NCBI GenBank assembly: GCA_963829135.1 | Contig: CAWHHO010000008.1 | Coordinates: 868,001-932,000 of the forward strand | Length of the DNA: 64,000 nucleotides | Direction of reading: 5' to 3' | Source: Kumtagia sp963829135 | Lineage (GTDB): Bacteria > Pseudomonadota > Alphaproteobacteria > Rhizobiales > Rhizobiaceae | Shown here: positions 53,711 through 62,373 of the stretch, in pieces | Layout of the letters: every line of letters begins with the position of its first letter | Numbering within the stretch: position 1 is the stretch's first letter | The notes under the pieces: generated by a model | Told to the model about the DNA's origin: nothing | Databases searched by the model: none | What the model saw: only the letters and a program-made list of their open reading frames with translations | Translations under genes and position numbers: made by a program

Positions 53711-54991
53711 TCAGATTCCATTGAGCAAATCGGTTGCTCCGTCGCCCGACAGCCCGCGTGTAATACTGCCATTTGCGGGCAGCAGCGGGATCAGGCAGGC
53801 CTGGAGAGCGTGGTAAAGATCGGGCTTGCCGACGAAGACGCGGCTGAGGGGCAGCATGTCGGCTCCAAGCTCGGGAAACCAGCCGCCACGTTTATGATCG
53901 ATGAAGTGGCTGGTAACAGTCCCCCAGATGCGCCGATACCACTCCTCGAAGCGGGGATCGCTGTCAACGGAACCGAGCACTGCCGCCGCGCCGATGCCTT
54001 CGGCGCATGGCCACCAGAAGCGGTCGGACTGATCTGGCCGGTTGTCCCAGTCGAGCGTGTAGTAAAAGCCGCCGGTCGCCTTGTCCCAGCCGATGGCGGT
54101 CGTGGTAAGGAAAAGCGACTTCGCCGCATCGATCATCCAGCTTTTCGTGCGTCCGCCAAGTTCCCATAGCTGGACCAGCAAGCGACTCCATTCCAGCGCG
54201 TGGCCCGGTGTCGTGCCTTTCGGTCGGAACATCGGATCGCCGGCATAGTCGCGATCGACATTCCATTCGCCGTCGAAATGTTCTGCGACACGCCACCCTT
54301 GCTCGCGGGCATGGCGGTCGATGATCAGTGAAGCGATGCTCTCGGCCATGGCAAGGTAGGAGCTGTCGCCCGTCGCTTCGAAGGCAGCCATGGTCGATTC
54401 GGTCAGGTGCATGTTGGAATTCTGGCCACGATAATTGCCGAGCGACTGCCAGTCCTCGGCGTATTCCTCCGTCGTCGCGCCGGCCGCTTTGTCCCAGAAG
54501 CGGGTGTCCAGGATGTCCGTGACATCCGCAAGCAGGCGGTCCGCATCGGGATGTCCGACAACCTTGGCGGAAGATGCCGCCAGCAGCACGAAGGCGTGGC
54601 CATAGGCCTGCTTCGTCGGGTTGGTCGGTCTGGCGTCATCCACGCCCCAGAAATAGCCGCCATGGCGCGCATCCCGTAAACGCTCCCACAGAAAGGCCAT
54701 ACCATGGTCGACAAAGCGGTCCGCGCCGGGGATGCCGAGCATGTGGGCAATGGCGAAACAGTGGACCATGCGGGTGGTGTCATGAACTTGGCGCTCTACG
54801 CCCGCCTGTCCATGCCTGGGCGCCAGCGGTTTACCCGCATCGTCGAGCGTGAAAAAACCACCTGACGGATTGAACGCGCTCTGCTGGAAGGTATCGATCA
54901 GGGACTCAGCTTGGTCCAGAAGCCACCGCCGATGCGCAGTCCGCTGCACAAAGCGCGGACCTTCAGTTCCAATCCAGCCCGCTATCGTCAT
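53711..54991 (-). CDS. AGE-family sugar epimerase/isomerase (N-acylglucosamine 2-epimerase-like)
   Basis: A 426-residue cytoplasmic (alpha/alpha)6-barrel protein. Family features are VHDTTRMVHCFAIAHMLG, GGYFWGVDD, GHAFVLLAAS, NMHLTESTMAAFEATGD, TPGHALEWSRLLVQLWELG and FWWPCAEGIGA. The His residues in NMHL, PGHALEW and SHFIDHKRGG correspond to likely catalytic positions. Mannose isomerase, N-acylglucosamine epimerase and YihS types share the fold, so the substrate is open. ATG 54991 is used; the longer reading includes repeat DNA. Confidence 0.87.
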   Translation of the reverse strand: MTIAGWIGTEGPRFVQRTAHRRWLLDQAESLIDTFQQSAFNPSGGFFTLDDAGKPLAPRHGQAGVERQVHDTTRMVHCFAIAHMLGIPGADRFVDHGMAFLWERLRDARHGGYFWGVDDARPTNPTKQAYGHAFVLLAASSAKVVGHPDADRLLADVTDILDTRFWDKAAGATTEEYAEDWQSLGNYRGQNSNMHLTESTMAAFEATGDSSYLAMAESIASLIIDRHAREQGWRVAEHFDGEWNVDRDYAGDPMFRPKGTTPGHALEWSRLLVQLWELGGRTKSWMIDAAKSLFLTTTAIGWDKATGGFYYTLDWDNRPDQSDRFWWPCAEGIGAAAVLGSVDSDPRFEEWYRRIWGTVTSHFIDHKRGGWFPELGADMLPLSRVFVGKPDLYHALQACLIPLLPANGSITRGLSGDGATDLLNGI

Positions 54992-55124
54992 ACTCGATCC
55001 CCACTTTCGCGCGGCGCAACCTATCGGGGTCGCGGTACGGATTTCAAGACGGAATGCCCTGCTCAACACAGGCTCTCCACTCAGCTGCCGGGACAGGGCG
55101 TCGCGACCACCGTCACGGTAAGCC

Positions 55125-55165
55125 CGACGACCCTCATGGTGAGCCTGTCGAACCATACGGCGCTG
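55125..55165. repeat. Short rhizobial repeat supplying the CysZ-like C-terminus
   Basis: CTCATGGTGAGCCTGTCGAA followed by CCAT, a common short intergenic repeat. The membrane protein's final residues APYGSTGSP are read from it, so the natural stop may have been replaced by the repeat. Confidence 0.6.
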
Positions 55166-55886
55166 CGCGCTGCGCCGTTTTCTCCGCTCTCTCAACCGAC
55201 TTGTGCAAGTGCACCATCATGGCGCAGGCAAACAGCGGCGAGAGCAGGTTGAGAAACGGTACTGCCATGAAGGCAGCTATCACCAGACCGGCAAAGAAAA
55301 CGGTGCCGCTATTGCTCCGGCGCCGGGCCTTCGCCTCCCCCTCGGGCAGAAAGCGCATGGCGGCAAACTCGAAGAACTCCCGGCCGAGCAGGTAGCCGTT
55401 GACGATGAAGAATGCGCCGATATTGACGCCGGGCACCAAGAGCAGCATCAGCGCGAAAAGATTGCCCAGCAGGACGATGCAGAAGAATTTCAGCGACAGG
55501 ACTATGCTTCGCATGACGGGAACCGGGCGGCCTGGTGCGTCCGCCGGAAAGTCGGTTCGCTCGACCAACTCGGCCACATCGTCGAGGAAGAAGCCGGCAA
55601 CGATAGCGGTGACCGGCGCGATCAGCAGCGCCAAAGCCAAAGCCAGTCCGAGCCCCGCAACAATCGCAGCGAGAACGCTGAGCCATCCTGCCCAACTCGG
55701 CAGACCTGGCAGCAAGGCATCCAGCCAGGGAAGGGCTAGCCAGTCGAAAACACCTCTCAACGCGAACCAAGCCGCAACGAGCGCCAGGAGGGTCAGGCCG
55801 AGCGTCTTGAAGAAAACTCCGCGAAATGGCGCGCTGAACAGATGACCTGCGGCTGCCCGAGCTGCTTCGATGATCATGTTGTTCAT
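55134..55886 (-). CDS. CysZ/EI24-family inner-membrane protein
   Basis: A 250-residue protein with at least four to five hydrophobic segments, including LGLTLLALVAAWFAL, LGLALALALLIAPVTAI and FFCIVLLGNLFALMLLLVPGVN. It matches the EI24/CysZ family by GVNIGAFFIVNGYLLGREFFEFAAMR and by MRFLP followed by RRRS. CysZ is a sulfate permease in enterics, but no sulfur gene is near. ATG 55886 is likely; an alternative ATG lies 9 bp later. The last nine residues come from a repeat. Confidence 0.82.
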   Translation of the reverse strand: MNNMIIEAARAAAGHLFSAPFRGVFFKTLGLTLLALVAAWFALRGVFDWLALPWLDALLPGLPSWAGWLSVLAAIVAGLGLALALALLIAPVTAIVAGFFLDDVAELVERTDFPADAPGRPVPVMRSIVLSLKFFCIVLLGNLFALMLLLVPGVNIGAFFIVNGYLLGREFFEFAAMRFLPEGEAKARRRSNSGTVFFAGLVIAAFMAVPFLNLLSPLFACAMMVHLHKSVERAEKTAQRAAPYGSTGSP

Positions 55887-56034
55887 AGCTCCAGCGACCG
55901 TATGCGCCCACACGACCGATATCGGCATTGATACGCCTTGTGGCAAGAAACTTTGGTGTCGCGGTCCTGCGAGTCTGGACCTGCGCGCCGCGCATGTGCA
56001 AGAACGCCAAGGATTTTTCCGCTGGAGCTTCTTC

Positions 56035-57027
56035 ATGAGCCAATACGATGTGCTGTGCATAGGCAACGCTATCGTCGATATCATTGCGCAAGCTGACGAA
56101 GCGTTCCTTGTCGAGAACGGCATCATCAAGGCCGCCATGAACCTGATCGACACGGATCGCGCAAACTTGCTCTACGAGCGGATGGGGCCGGCGATCGAAG
56201 CGTCCGGCGGCAGCGCCGGCAACACAGCGGCTGGAATTGCCGGCTTCGGCGGCCGTGCCGCCTTTTTCGGCAAGGTGGCCGAGGATACCCTTGGCGAGAT
56301 CTACTATCACGACATCCGTGCCCAGGGTGTCGCCTTCGACACCAAGCCCTTGAACGGTCCACCGCCCACCGCTCGTTCAATGATCTTCGTGACCCCGGAC
56401 GGCGAGCGCTCCATGAACACTTACCTCGGCGCTTGCGTCGAACTCGGCCCCGAAGACGTCGAGCCGGAAAAGGCTAAGGGCGCGCTGGTTACCTATTTCG
56501 AGGGCTATCTGTGGGATCCCCCGCGCGCCAAGGATGCGATACGTTTGACTGCGCGCCTTGCCCATGAGGCCGGCCGCCAGGTTTCGATGACCCTGTCCGA
56601 CTCGTTCTGCGTCGACCGGTACCGAGAGGAGTTCCTGGACCTGATGCGGTCGGGCACCGTCGACATCGTTTTCGCCAACAGTCACGAGATCAAGTCACTC
56701 TACCAGACCAGCTCGTTCGAGGCCGCGCTGGAGGCGCTGCGCAAGGACTGCACGATCGGCGCCGTGACCCGTTCGGAAAAAGGCTCGGTGATCGTGCGTG
56801 GCGACGAGACCGTAACGGTCGAGGCTATCCCGGTGCGTGAGATCGTCGATACGACTGGCGCGGGCGACCTCTACGCGGCCGGCTTCCTCTACGGCTATAC
56901 CAATGGCTACAGCCTGCAGCAATGCGGCGACCTCGGCTCTCTTGCCGCCGGGCTGGTTATCCAGCAGATCGGCCCGCGTCCGCGCCAGAACTTGCGGGTC
57001 GAGGCGGAGAAGCTGGGACTACTTTAG
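56035..57027 (+). CDS. Adenosine kinase, PfkB family
   Basis: A 330-residue sugar/nucleoside kinase. The N-terminal motif is VLCIGNAIVDIIAQ. The glycine-rich GGSAGNTAAGIAGFGG binds the ribose, and DTTGAGDLYAAGFLYG is the PfkB signature with the catalytic Asp. The close similarity of layout to rhizobial adenosine kinases and the long C-terminal region support the call over ribokinase or fructokinase. It would remove the adenosine made by AhcY. ATG 56035 is used; open upstream sequence overlaps the divergent CysZ-like gene. Confidence 0.9.
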   Translation: MSQYDVLCIGNAIVDIIAQADEAFLVENGIIKAAMNLIDTDRANLLYERMGPAIEASGGSAGNTAAGIAGFGGRAAFFGKVAEDTLGEIYYHDIRAQGVAFDTKPLNGPPPTARSMIFVTPDGERSMNTYLGACVELGPEDVEPEKAKGALVTYFEGYLWDPPRAKDAIRLTARLAHEAGRQVSMTLSDSFCVDRYREEFLDLMRSGTVDIVFANSHEIKSLYQTSSFEAALEALRKDCTIGAVTRSEKGSVIVRGDETVTVEAIPVREIVDTTGAGDLYAAGFLYGYTNGYSLQQCGDLGSLAAGLVIQQIGPRPRQNLRVEAEKLGLL

Positions 57028-57087
57028 TCGCAGCGTCCACTCCCACCAACGGCTCTTCTACCAACAGGGATGCACACGTACCATAGA

Positions 57088-57150
57088 GCACGGGCGCAGG
57101 CGGCTTCGCGCTTTTAGAACGGACGGGGACGGCCCGCCAAAAGGAGTTTT
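57088..57150 (+). promoter_or_regulatory. Possible guanidine-II (mini-ykkC)-like leader of the SMR gene
   Basis: GGG-ACGG-CCC at 57126-57135 gives the short hairpin with ACGR loop typical of mini-ykkC, directly before the RBS AAAAGGAG. A second ACGG (57090-57093) sits 33 bp upstream, but its stem is only two good pairs. The gene that follows belongs to a family that includes guanidinium exporters. Weak evidence. Confidence 0.3.
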
Positions 57151-57153
57151 CCA

Positions 57154-57468
57154 ATGGCTTGGATTATGCTGTTCTTCGCCGGCTTGTTCGAAGTGGGCTG
57201 GGCGATCGGCCTGAAATACACAGAAGGTTTCACACGGCTCACGCCATCGCTTCTGACCGTCGCCAGCATGGTCGTCAGCCTCGGCCTGCTCGGACTTGCG
57301 CTCAAGACACTGCCGGTCGGCACCGCCTATGCGGTATGGACAGGTATCGGCACCGTCGGTACGGCGCTGCTGGGCATCTGGCTACTCGGCGAGCCGGCGA
57401 CGGCAATGCGGCTTGCATGCATCGCCCTCATCGTTGCCGGCATCGTCGGACTGAAGGTCGTGGCCTGA
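57154..57468 (+). CDS. SMR-family exporter, SugE/Gdx type
   Basis: A 104-residue inner-membrane protein with four helices. Glu13 in FEVGWA with Gly10 and Trp16 is the proton/substrate site. The sequence follows the SugE/Gdx guanidinium exporter pattern rather than EmrE (GLKYTEGFTRLTPS, LPVGTAYAVWTGIGTVGTALLG). It probably works as a homodimer. RBS is AAAAGGAG. It follows adenosine kinase after 126 bp. Confidence 0.9.
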   Translation: MAWIMLFFAGLFEVGWAIGLKYTEGFTRLTPSLLTVASMVVSLGLLGLALKTLPVGTAYAVWTGIGTVGTALLGIWLLGEPATAMRLACIALIVAGIVGLKVVA

Positions 57469-57487
57469 TTCATTAGCCTCACGGCAA

Positions 57488-57515
57488 GAGCCGGGGCACT
57501 TGCGCGTCCCGGCTC
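57488..57515. terminator. Stem-loop between convergent SMR and DUF6481 genes
   Basis: GAGCCGGG and CCCGGCTC form a perfect 8-bp stem around a 12-base loop, 20 bp after the SMR stop and 30 bp before the DUF6481 stop. There is no T run. Confidence 0.55.
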
Positions 57516-57544
57516 GCAATCGTGTATTCTTGGATCGAAGCGAT

Positions 57545-57958
57545 TCAGGTACGGCCGCCGCGCTTGCGCGACTTGCGTGCGGCGTAGCGCGCGTCGCGCT
57601 TGGCCTTGCGCTCGGCTTCCTCGGCGAGCTCAGCCGCGATCCGCTCCAGGTCCTGCTGTTCGCGAACTTTCGCTTCCGCAGCGAGCTGCTCCGCCTCAAG
57701 CCGCAGCCGCTCGGCCTCGCTCGCTTCGCGTAGAGCCAACTCCGCGGCTTCCGCTGCTTCGCGCTCCTTGCGCTGCTTTTCTTTCTCGATTGCCCGCTTT
57801 TCGCGCGCCTCAAGAATAGCCTGGCGCTCAGCCTTGCGCGCCTGAACCTGAGGATCGTCTTCGGATGGCTTTGCCTTGAAACGCTCGAGCAACGCCTTCT
57901 TCGCATCGTTCGCCGCCGTGCGGCGTTCGAAGATGTCTTTTTCTCTATAGAGTGCCAA
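57545..57958 (-). CDS. DUF6481 protein, highly charged coiled coil
   Basis: A 137-residue protein. After a short N-terminus (ALYREKDIFERRTAANDAKKALLERF) almost all of it is a charged helix rich in Glu, Arg, Ala and Lys, ending in a basic RKSRKRGGRT tail. Function is unknown; I recall it as a conserved small family of Alphaproteobacteria. The basic tail could bind nucleic acid. No signal peptide or membrane segment. Confidence 0.8.
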   Translation of the reverse strand: MALYREKDIFERRTAANDAKKALLERFKAKPSEDDPQVQARKAERQAILEAREKRAIEKEKQRKEREAAEAAELALREASEAERLRLEAEQLAAEAKVREQQDLERIAAELAEEAERKAKRDARYAARKSRKRGGRT

Positions 57959-58176
57959 TTGTCGCCTTTGAGAATTAGTCGGTATCGAAGCGGTTACATA
58001 CGCAGGATTCCGGCGAGATCAAGCGCCAATTCCATATGCCAGCCATGAAATTGCTGTGTGTTGCAACAACGAGACGAGCCAGGGCCGTCGAACAGCCTGT
58101 TCACATCCAGCGGACTGGTCCTCCCGTACTCGAATGACTAACTGTGGAGCACAATCCTGCAGCGAGGTCCAGGCAC

Positions 58177-59232
58177 ATGGAAATCGGCCTATACACATTT
58201 GCCGATCTTGATCCAAATCCGTCGACCCGCACGATTTCGCCACATCAGCGCATGCGCAATCTGATCGAGGAAATCGAGCTCGCGGATCAGGTCGGGCTGG
58301 ACGTTTTCGGTCTGGGGGAACACCACAGGCCGGACTACATCGCGTCGGCACCAGCGGTAGCGCTTGCGGCAGCGGCCGAGCGAACCAAGCGGATCAAACT
58401 CACCAGCGCGGTGACTGTCCTGTCCTCGGACGATCCGGTGCGGGTCTTTCAGCAGTTCGCGACACTCGATCTGATTTCTGGCGGTCGCGCCGAAATCATG
58501 GCCGGGCGCGGCTCTTTCATCGAGTCCTTCCCGCTGTTCGGCTACGATCTCGGCGACTATGACGAACTCTTCGCCGAAAAGCTCGATCTGCTGCTGAAGC
58601 TGCGCGAAAGCGAAACGATCAGCTGGTCCGGCCGCCTGCGCGCGCCGATCAGCGAGCGGGGCGTCTATCCGCGTCCCATGCAGGAGAAGCTGCCCGTGTG
58701 GATCGCGGTCGGCGGAACGCCAAACTCTGTTGCCCGCGCGGGCATGCTGGGCTTGCCGCTTGCGCTCGCCATCATCGGTGGCGAGCCCGTACGCTTCGCG
58801 CCACTGTTCGACCTCTACCGCCGCGCCGCAGCGCAGGGCGGGCATGATCCGAAGAAGCTGGCAACCAGCCTCAACGTGCATGGTTTCGTCGGCGAAACGA
58901 CGGCGCAGGCGGCTGACGACTTCTACGGGCCGCAGGCAGAGGTCATGAACCGAATCGGTCGCGAGCGCGGCTGGGGCCCTACCGATCGCGCGCATTTCGA
59001 CCAGTCGCGAGGGCGCGACGGCGCGCTGTTCGTCGGCAGTCCGGAGTTGGTTGCCGAAAAGATCGTCGCCATGCACAAGATCTTCCGCAACGACCGCTTC
59101 CTGCTGCAGATGGCTATCGGCTTGATGCCGCACAACAAGCTGATGAAGGCCATAGAACTGTTCGGCACCAAGGTGGCGCCGCTTGTGCGCAGGGAGACGG
59201 CGGCCCTGTCGGTGGCAGACGCTACCGGCTGA
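58177..59232 (+). CDS. LLM-class flavin-dependent monooxygenase
   Basis: A 351-residue luciferase-like TIM-barrel enzyme using reduced flavin. It begins MEIGLYTFADLDPNP with DVFGLGEHHRPDYIASAP, LTSAVTVLSSDDPVRVFQQFATLD and AEIMAGRGSFIESFPLFG; the conserved VYPRPMQEKLPVWIAVGGTP follows. The His pair in GEHHRPD is in the active-site region. ATG 58177 is used; an upstream ATG gives an unlikely extension. Substrate unknown. Confidence 0.88.
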   Translation: MEIGLYTFADLDPNPSTRTISPHQRMRNLIEEIELADQVGLDVFGLGEHHRPDYIASAPAVALAAAAERTKRIKLTSAVTVLSSDDPVRVFQQFATLDLISGGRAEIMAGRGSFIESFPLFGYDLGDYDELFAEKLDLLLKLRESETISWSGRLRAPISERGVYPRPMQEKLPVWIAVGGTPNSVARAGMLGLPLALAIIGGEPVRFAPLFDLYRRAAAQGGHDPKKLATSLNVHGFVGETTAQAADDFYGPQAEVMNRIGRERGWGPTDRAHFDQSRGRDGALFVGSPELVAEKIVAMHKIFRNDRFLLQMAIGLMPHNKLMKAIELFGTKVAPLVRRETAALSVADATG

Positions 59233-59454
59233 GCACCTGCTCTGGTTTTTTCCGGCAAACGATGCGAGATTTGATCCAGCGAAGGACAGACTGCCGCCTT
59301 GAGATGGAGTCGTTCATTGCCTTGGGGATAGGACAACAGGTTTGACACCAGTCCCATCCTTCCTATTGGCGGAACGGGGTTTTGGTTTTGCATTGGCTAG
59401 CCCGCTTCTCGAATTTGCAATCACGGGAGATCACCGCCTGAAGAGACCCTCAGA

Positions 59455-61470
59455 ATGACGCTGGCGACTTCTGATCAGCATTCTTCAGCGGAGGCCTCTC
59501 CTTTGCAGGTCGCGCAGGGTGCTGGCGATGCGTCGGACTCACCGATGCGGACTCAAATTTCTCGCCTCGTGCGGCCGTTGCGCGTTCATCTCAGTGTGGT
59601 GATCGTGCTTCTGCTGATCGGGGTGTCCATCCCGATCATGTGGCTTTCCTACGAACAAGGAAAGCGCGCGGCGATCGCCAAGGCCGAAGATCAGATGGGG
59701 ATGCAAAGCCAGCACACCATCGACCGCTACCGAGCGATACTTGGCGATGGCTATTCGGTGGTTACGATCGCCTCGGTGATCGAGCGCCTGCTGTCGCAAC
59801 CCAATGTCGACCTGGATATCAAGATCGCTTTTCTGATCAAGGCTCTCGAAGGGTCGCCCTACGTCAACAACATCTATGTCGGCTATCCCGACGGCGGCTA
59901 CCTGCAAGCCGCCAACGCCGAGCGAAACCAGGCATGGATCAAGGTGTCCGATGCGCCGCCCGAGACGGTGTTCGTCGTTCGCACCATTGAAAGGCTGTCA
60001 GAGCCGCCGCTGTCGATCTGGCGCTTCCTTGATCGGAGCGGAAAGGTGCTGGCTCAGCGTTCCAGCCATGATGTCAATTTCGATCCCAGAAAACGCCCCT
60101 GGTACAAGGAAGCCCTCAAGGCAGGCGGTCCTGTCTCTGTTGGCCCCTATGTCACGGCGGCGACGCAGTCGCTTACGCTCACCATGGCCGTGCCTATGGC
60201 CAAGAACAAGTCGGCGATCGCCGGGGTCGACGTGCTGCTGGAAACGATCAGCCGATCGCTTGCCCACGACCTCGTATCCGAACACGCCCGCGGGTTCGTC
60301 TTCGATAGCCACGAGAAGCTGATCGTTCACTCGGACAGCGCGATCATGGGAAGAATATTGGAGAACTACGGCGCAGCCGTGCGCGATGGAAGTGGGCCGA
60401 GCGCTTCCGACCCGGTCGTCGAGGCAGCGCGGCAAGTGCTCAACGAAGAATATGACGAGAGCGGGCGCACAGTGGCATTTCTCGTCGACGGTGAGCCCTA
60501 TGTGGCGCGCATCTCCACGGTCGGATTCTCGGACCTGGTCGCGCCGAACACCATCGTGCTCGCTGCACCGGTTGAGGATTTCCTCGGGCCAAGTCTGCGC
60601 CTGCTGTTCAAGAATCTGGCCATCGCCGGACTGTTTCTGACCGGTGGCATTCTAGCAGCCCTTCTGGTTGCCCGGTTGATCAGCCGCGCCCTGCTGGCGC
60701 TCAGCGAAGATGCGCGTCACATCGGCAATCTCGAATTCGCGGGCCGGACGTCGGGTACGTCGTGGATATCGGAGATAAACACACTGACAAGCGCGCTGAC
60801 CTCGGCACGCGAAGCGATCAAGACCTTCGCGCTCTATGTACCGCGCGAACTCGTGCGCAAGATCGTAACCGCGGGACAGGCTACCGCGGGCGCCGCCGTG
60901 CGGCAGGAGGTCACGGTGCTGTTCACCGACATCCGGGATTTTACCACCATCTCGGAGCAGCACTCGCCCGAAGACGTCGTCGGGATGCTGTCCGATTATT
61001 TTCAACTGATGAACGAGATCGTCGTTCGCCACAACGGAGTGATCATCCAGTACCTCGGCGATTCGATCTACGCGATGTGGAATGCACCGACGCCCGATCC
61101 AACCCATGTCGACGATGCCTGCCGTTGCGCCCTGGACATTAAGGCGACGATTGATGAGTTCAACCAAAAGCGACGAAGCGAAGGCCAGCCGGAGCTGGTG
61201 ACGCGGTATGGCATTCACACAGGCGTGGCAGTCGTGGGCAGCGTGGGTGCGCGGACACGGCAGCAATACACCGCGATGGGCGACACGGTGAATGTGGCCT
61301 CGCGGCTAGAGGGGATGAACAAGCAGTTCGGGACGACCATCCTCGCCAGCGGCGCCGTGCGCGACCAGGCATGCGCGCCGTTCGTATTCAAGAGCCTGGG
61401 TGTCGCACAGGCGAAGGGCAGGAGCGCGGGGTTGGCAATCTTCGAGCTGGTGGGGCGACCCGAAAACTGA
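59455..61470 (+). CDS. Membrane nucleotide cyclase, class III, with Cache sensor
   Basis: A 671-residue protein. A cytoplasmic N-terminus of about 45 residues is followed by a transmembrane helix (LSVVIVLLLIGVSIPIMWL), a periplasmic dCache domain (RKRPWYKEALKAGGPVSVGPYVTAATQSLTLTMA, shown by its ends; GFVFDSHEKLIVHSD), a second helix and a HAMP-like linker. The catalytic domain has Asp metal ligands in LFTDIRDFTTISEQ and YLGDSIYAMWNAP, and Asn/Arg in VNVASRL. The base-specifying Lys is replaced by Gln (IIQYLGD). Adenylate cyclase remains likely, but nucleotide use is less certain than for the first cyclase. Confidence 0.87.
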   Translation: MTLATSDQHSSAEASPLQVAQGAGDASDSPMRTQISRLVRPLRVHLSVVIVLLLIGVSIPIMWLSYEQGKRAAIAKAEDQMGMQSQHTIDRYRAILGDGYSVVTIASVIERLLSQPNVDLDIKIAFLIKALEGSPYVNNIYVGYPDGGYLQAANAERNQAWIKVSDAPPETVFVVRTIERLSEPPLSIWRFLDRSGKVLAQRSSHDVNFDPRKRPWYKEALKAGGPVSVGPYVTAATQSLTLTMAVPMAKNKSAIAGVDVLLETISRSLAHDLVSEHARGFVFDSHEKLIVHSDSAIMGRILENYGAAVRDGSGPSASDPVVEAARQVLNEEYDESGRTVAFLVDGEPYVARISTVGFSDLVAPNTIVLAAPVEDFLGPSLRLLFKNLAIAGLFLTGGILAALLVARLISRALLALSEDARHIGNLEFAGRTSGTSWISEINTLTSALTSAREAIKTFALYVPRELVRKIVTAGQATAGAAVRQEVTVLFTDIRDFTTISEQHSPEDVVGMLSDYFQLMNEIVVRHNGVIIQYLGDSIYAMWNAPTPDPTHVDDACRCALDIKATIDEFNQKRRSEGQPELVTRYGIHTGVAVVGSVGARTRQQYTAMGDTVNVASRLEGMNKQFGTTILASGAVRDQACAPFVFKSLGVAQAKGRSAGLAIFELVGRPEN

Positions 61471-61472
61471 CC

Positions 61473-61778
61473 TCATCTGCCGTCTGGCGGCTCGTACTCG
61501 ATACATTTGCGCACCGGGCACGATCTGGAGTCGGTCGTCGGTACGCTGGTCAGCTTGGGCACCTGGCCGAAGTCGCAGTAACGCCCATCCTGAACGTATC
61601 TGTCATAAAGGGTGAGGCTCGGATTTCGTGCCGAGCGATAGCGCAAAATGGCGGCGCCTTCCCGAGCCAGCGTCGCCTGGACACGCTGGCAACTCCAGCT
61701 CCCAATATCATGACGGGAAATGGCATAGGCCGATGTCGCGGCGCCGAGAAAGAAAACCGTCGTCAGAAGCACTTTCAT
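61473..61778 (-). CDS. Small secreted four-cysteine protein, function unknown
   Basis: A 101-residue protein. A Sec signal peptide (MKVLLTTVFFLGAATSAYA, cleaved about residue 19) precedes a mature part with four Cys (WSCQR, RYCDF, SCPVRKC), so two disulfides are likely in the periplasm. The pattern ILRYRSARNPSLTLYDRYV is conserved in a family I recall from Rhizobiales, without known role. It is convergent with the cyclase gene, 2 bp from its stop. Confidence 0.78.
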   Translation of the reverse strand: MKVLLTTVFFLGAATSAYAISRHDIGSWSCQRVQATLAREGAAILRYRSARNPSLTLYDRYVQDGRYCDFGQVPKLTSVPTTDSRSCPVRKCIEYEPPDGR

Positions 61779-62034
61779 GCCAACTCCTTAGAGGCGCCGA
61801 GGAGGGCACCTGGACACTGACATAGGGTGGCAGTACGGAGGGTCAACGCACAGGCTGGAGCGTTTCCAGCAAAGGTAAGCTTTTCAGATCCGATATGCGG
61901 CCGATCAACAGCCCGAGCGGCCCATCGATTCAAAGAGATTTCCCGGAATGATCGCCGCTCTGCTCCAAGCTTAATTGCGCGCACAAAGCCGCTGCAAGGC
62001 CTCAGTTGCTGATACTCAGTTGAAGAAAGGTCAC

Positions 62035-62066
62035 AAAAAAACCGGCACCAAACGATACCGGTTTAA
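62035..62066 (-). terminator. Intrinsic terminator on the minus strand
   Basis: In minus orientation AAACCGG and CCGGTTT (with two further possible pairs) form a stem-loop followed by a T run (A run 62035-62041 on the plus strand). It is a canonical rho-independent terminator pointing left. There is no coding gene just upstream of it on that strand. Confidence 0.75.
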
Positions 62067-62225
62067 GATCTCTCAGAGGCCGAGGTTGGTTCGATCCGAC
62101 GCGGGCCCGTGGGCGGGGGGCTTGGGGTTACGAGCCGGTGCCGGACCGAACCGTCTCAGGCAACACGGGTAAAATCGAGGCACAATGGGGCGTCACCGGG
62201 GATAAAAAACGGCAGGAATGTGGCG
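62035..62225 (-). ncRNA. Possible small RNA ending in an intrinsic terminator
   Basis: Upstream of the terminator (minus strand) the segments GGTTCGGTCCG and CGGATCGAACC can form an 11-bp helix with one G-U pair, enclosing a GC-rich region. Together with the terminator this suggests a structured RNA of roughly 150-190 nt. I do not recognise the family; the 5' end is a guess. Confidence 0.35.
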
Positions 62226-62373
62226 AAACTTCACCAATCTTTACCACGTGAAACATTTCGTTACTTATCGTGATTTTGCGCGGTTGGCCACGATTCGAGA
62301 AATTGCGACCTTGCATTTTGACGGCTAACGCGCGACCTTTTCGCTCGGTTGAATCTGCGAAAGGCGCTTGCCT

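Larger units (their letters stand above)
61800..62370. other. 574-bp non-coding stretch
   Basis: No credible gene lies here, apart from a possible minus-strand small RNA (described separately). The right end holds the expected promoter region of the DUF2794 gene. Confidence 0.55.

Noticed and set aside
62085..62100. GGTTCGATCC resembling a tRNA T loop
   Set aside because: The flanking bases cannot form a 5-bp T stem, and no other tRNA arm fits.
62128..62316. 62-residue minus-strand open frame in the small-RNA candidate region
   Set aside because: No RBS and no similarity; a non-coding RNA explains the terminator better.
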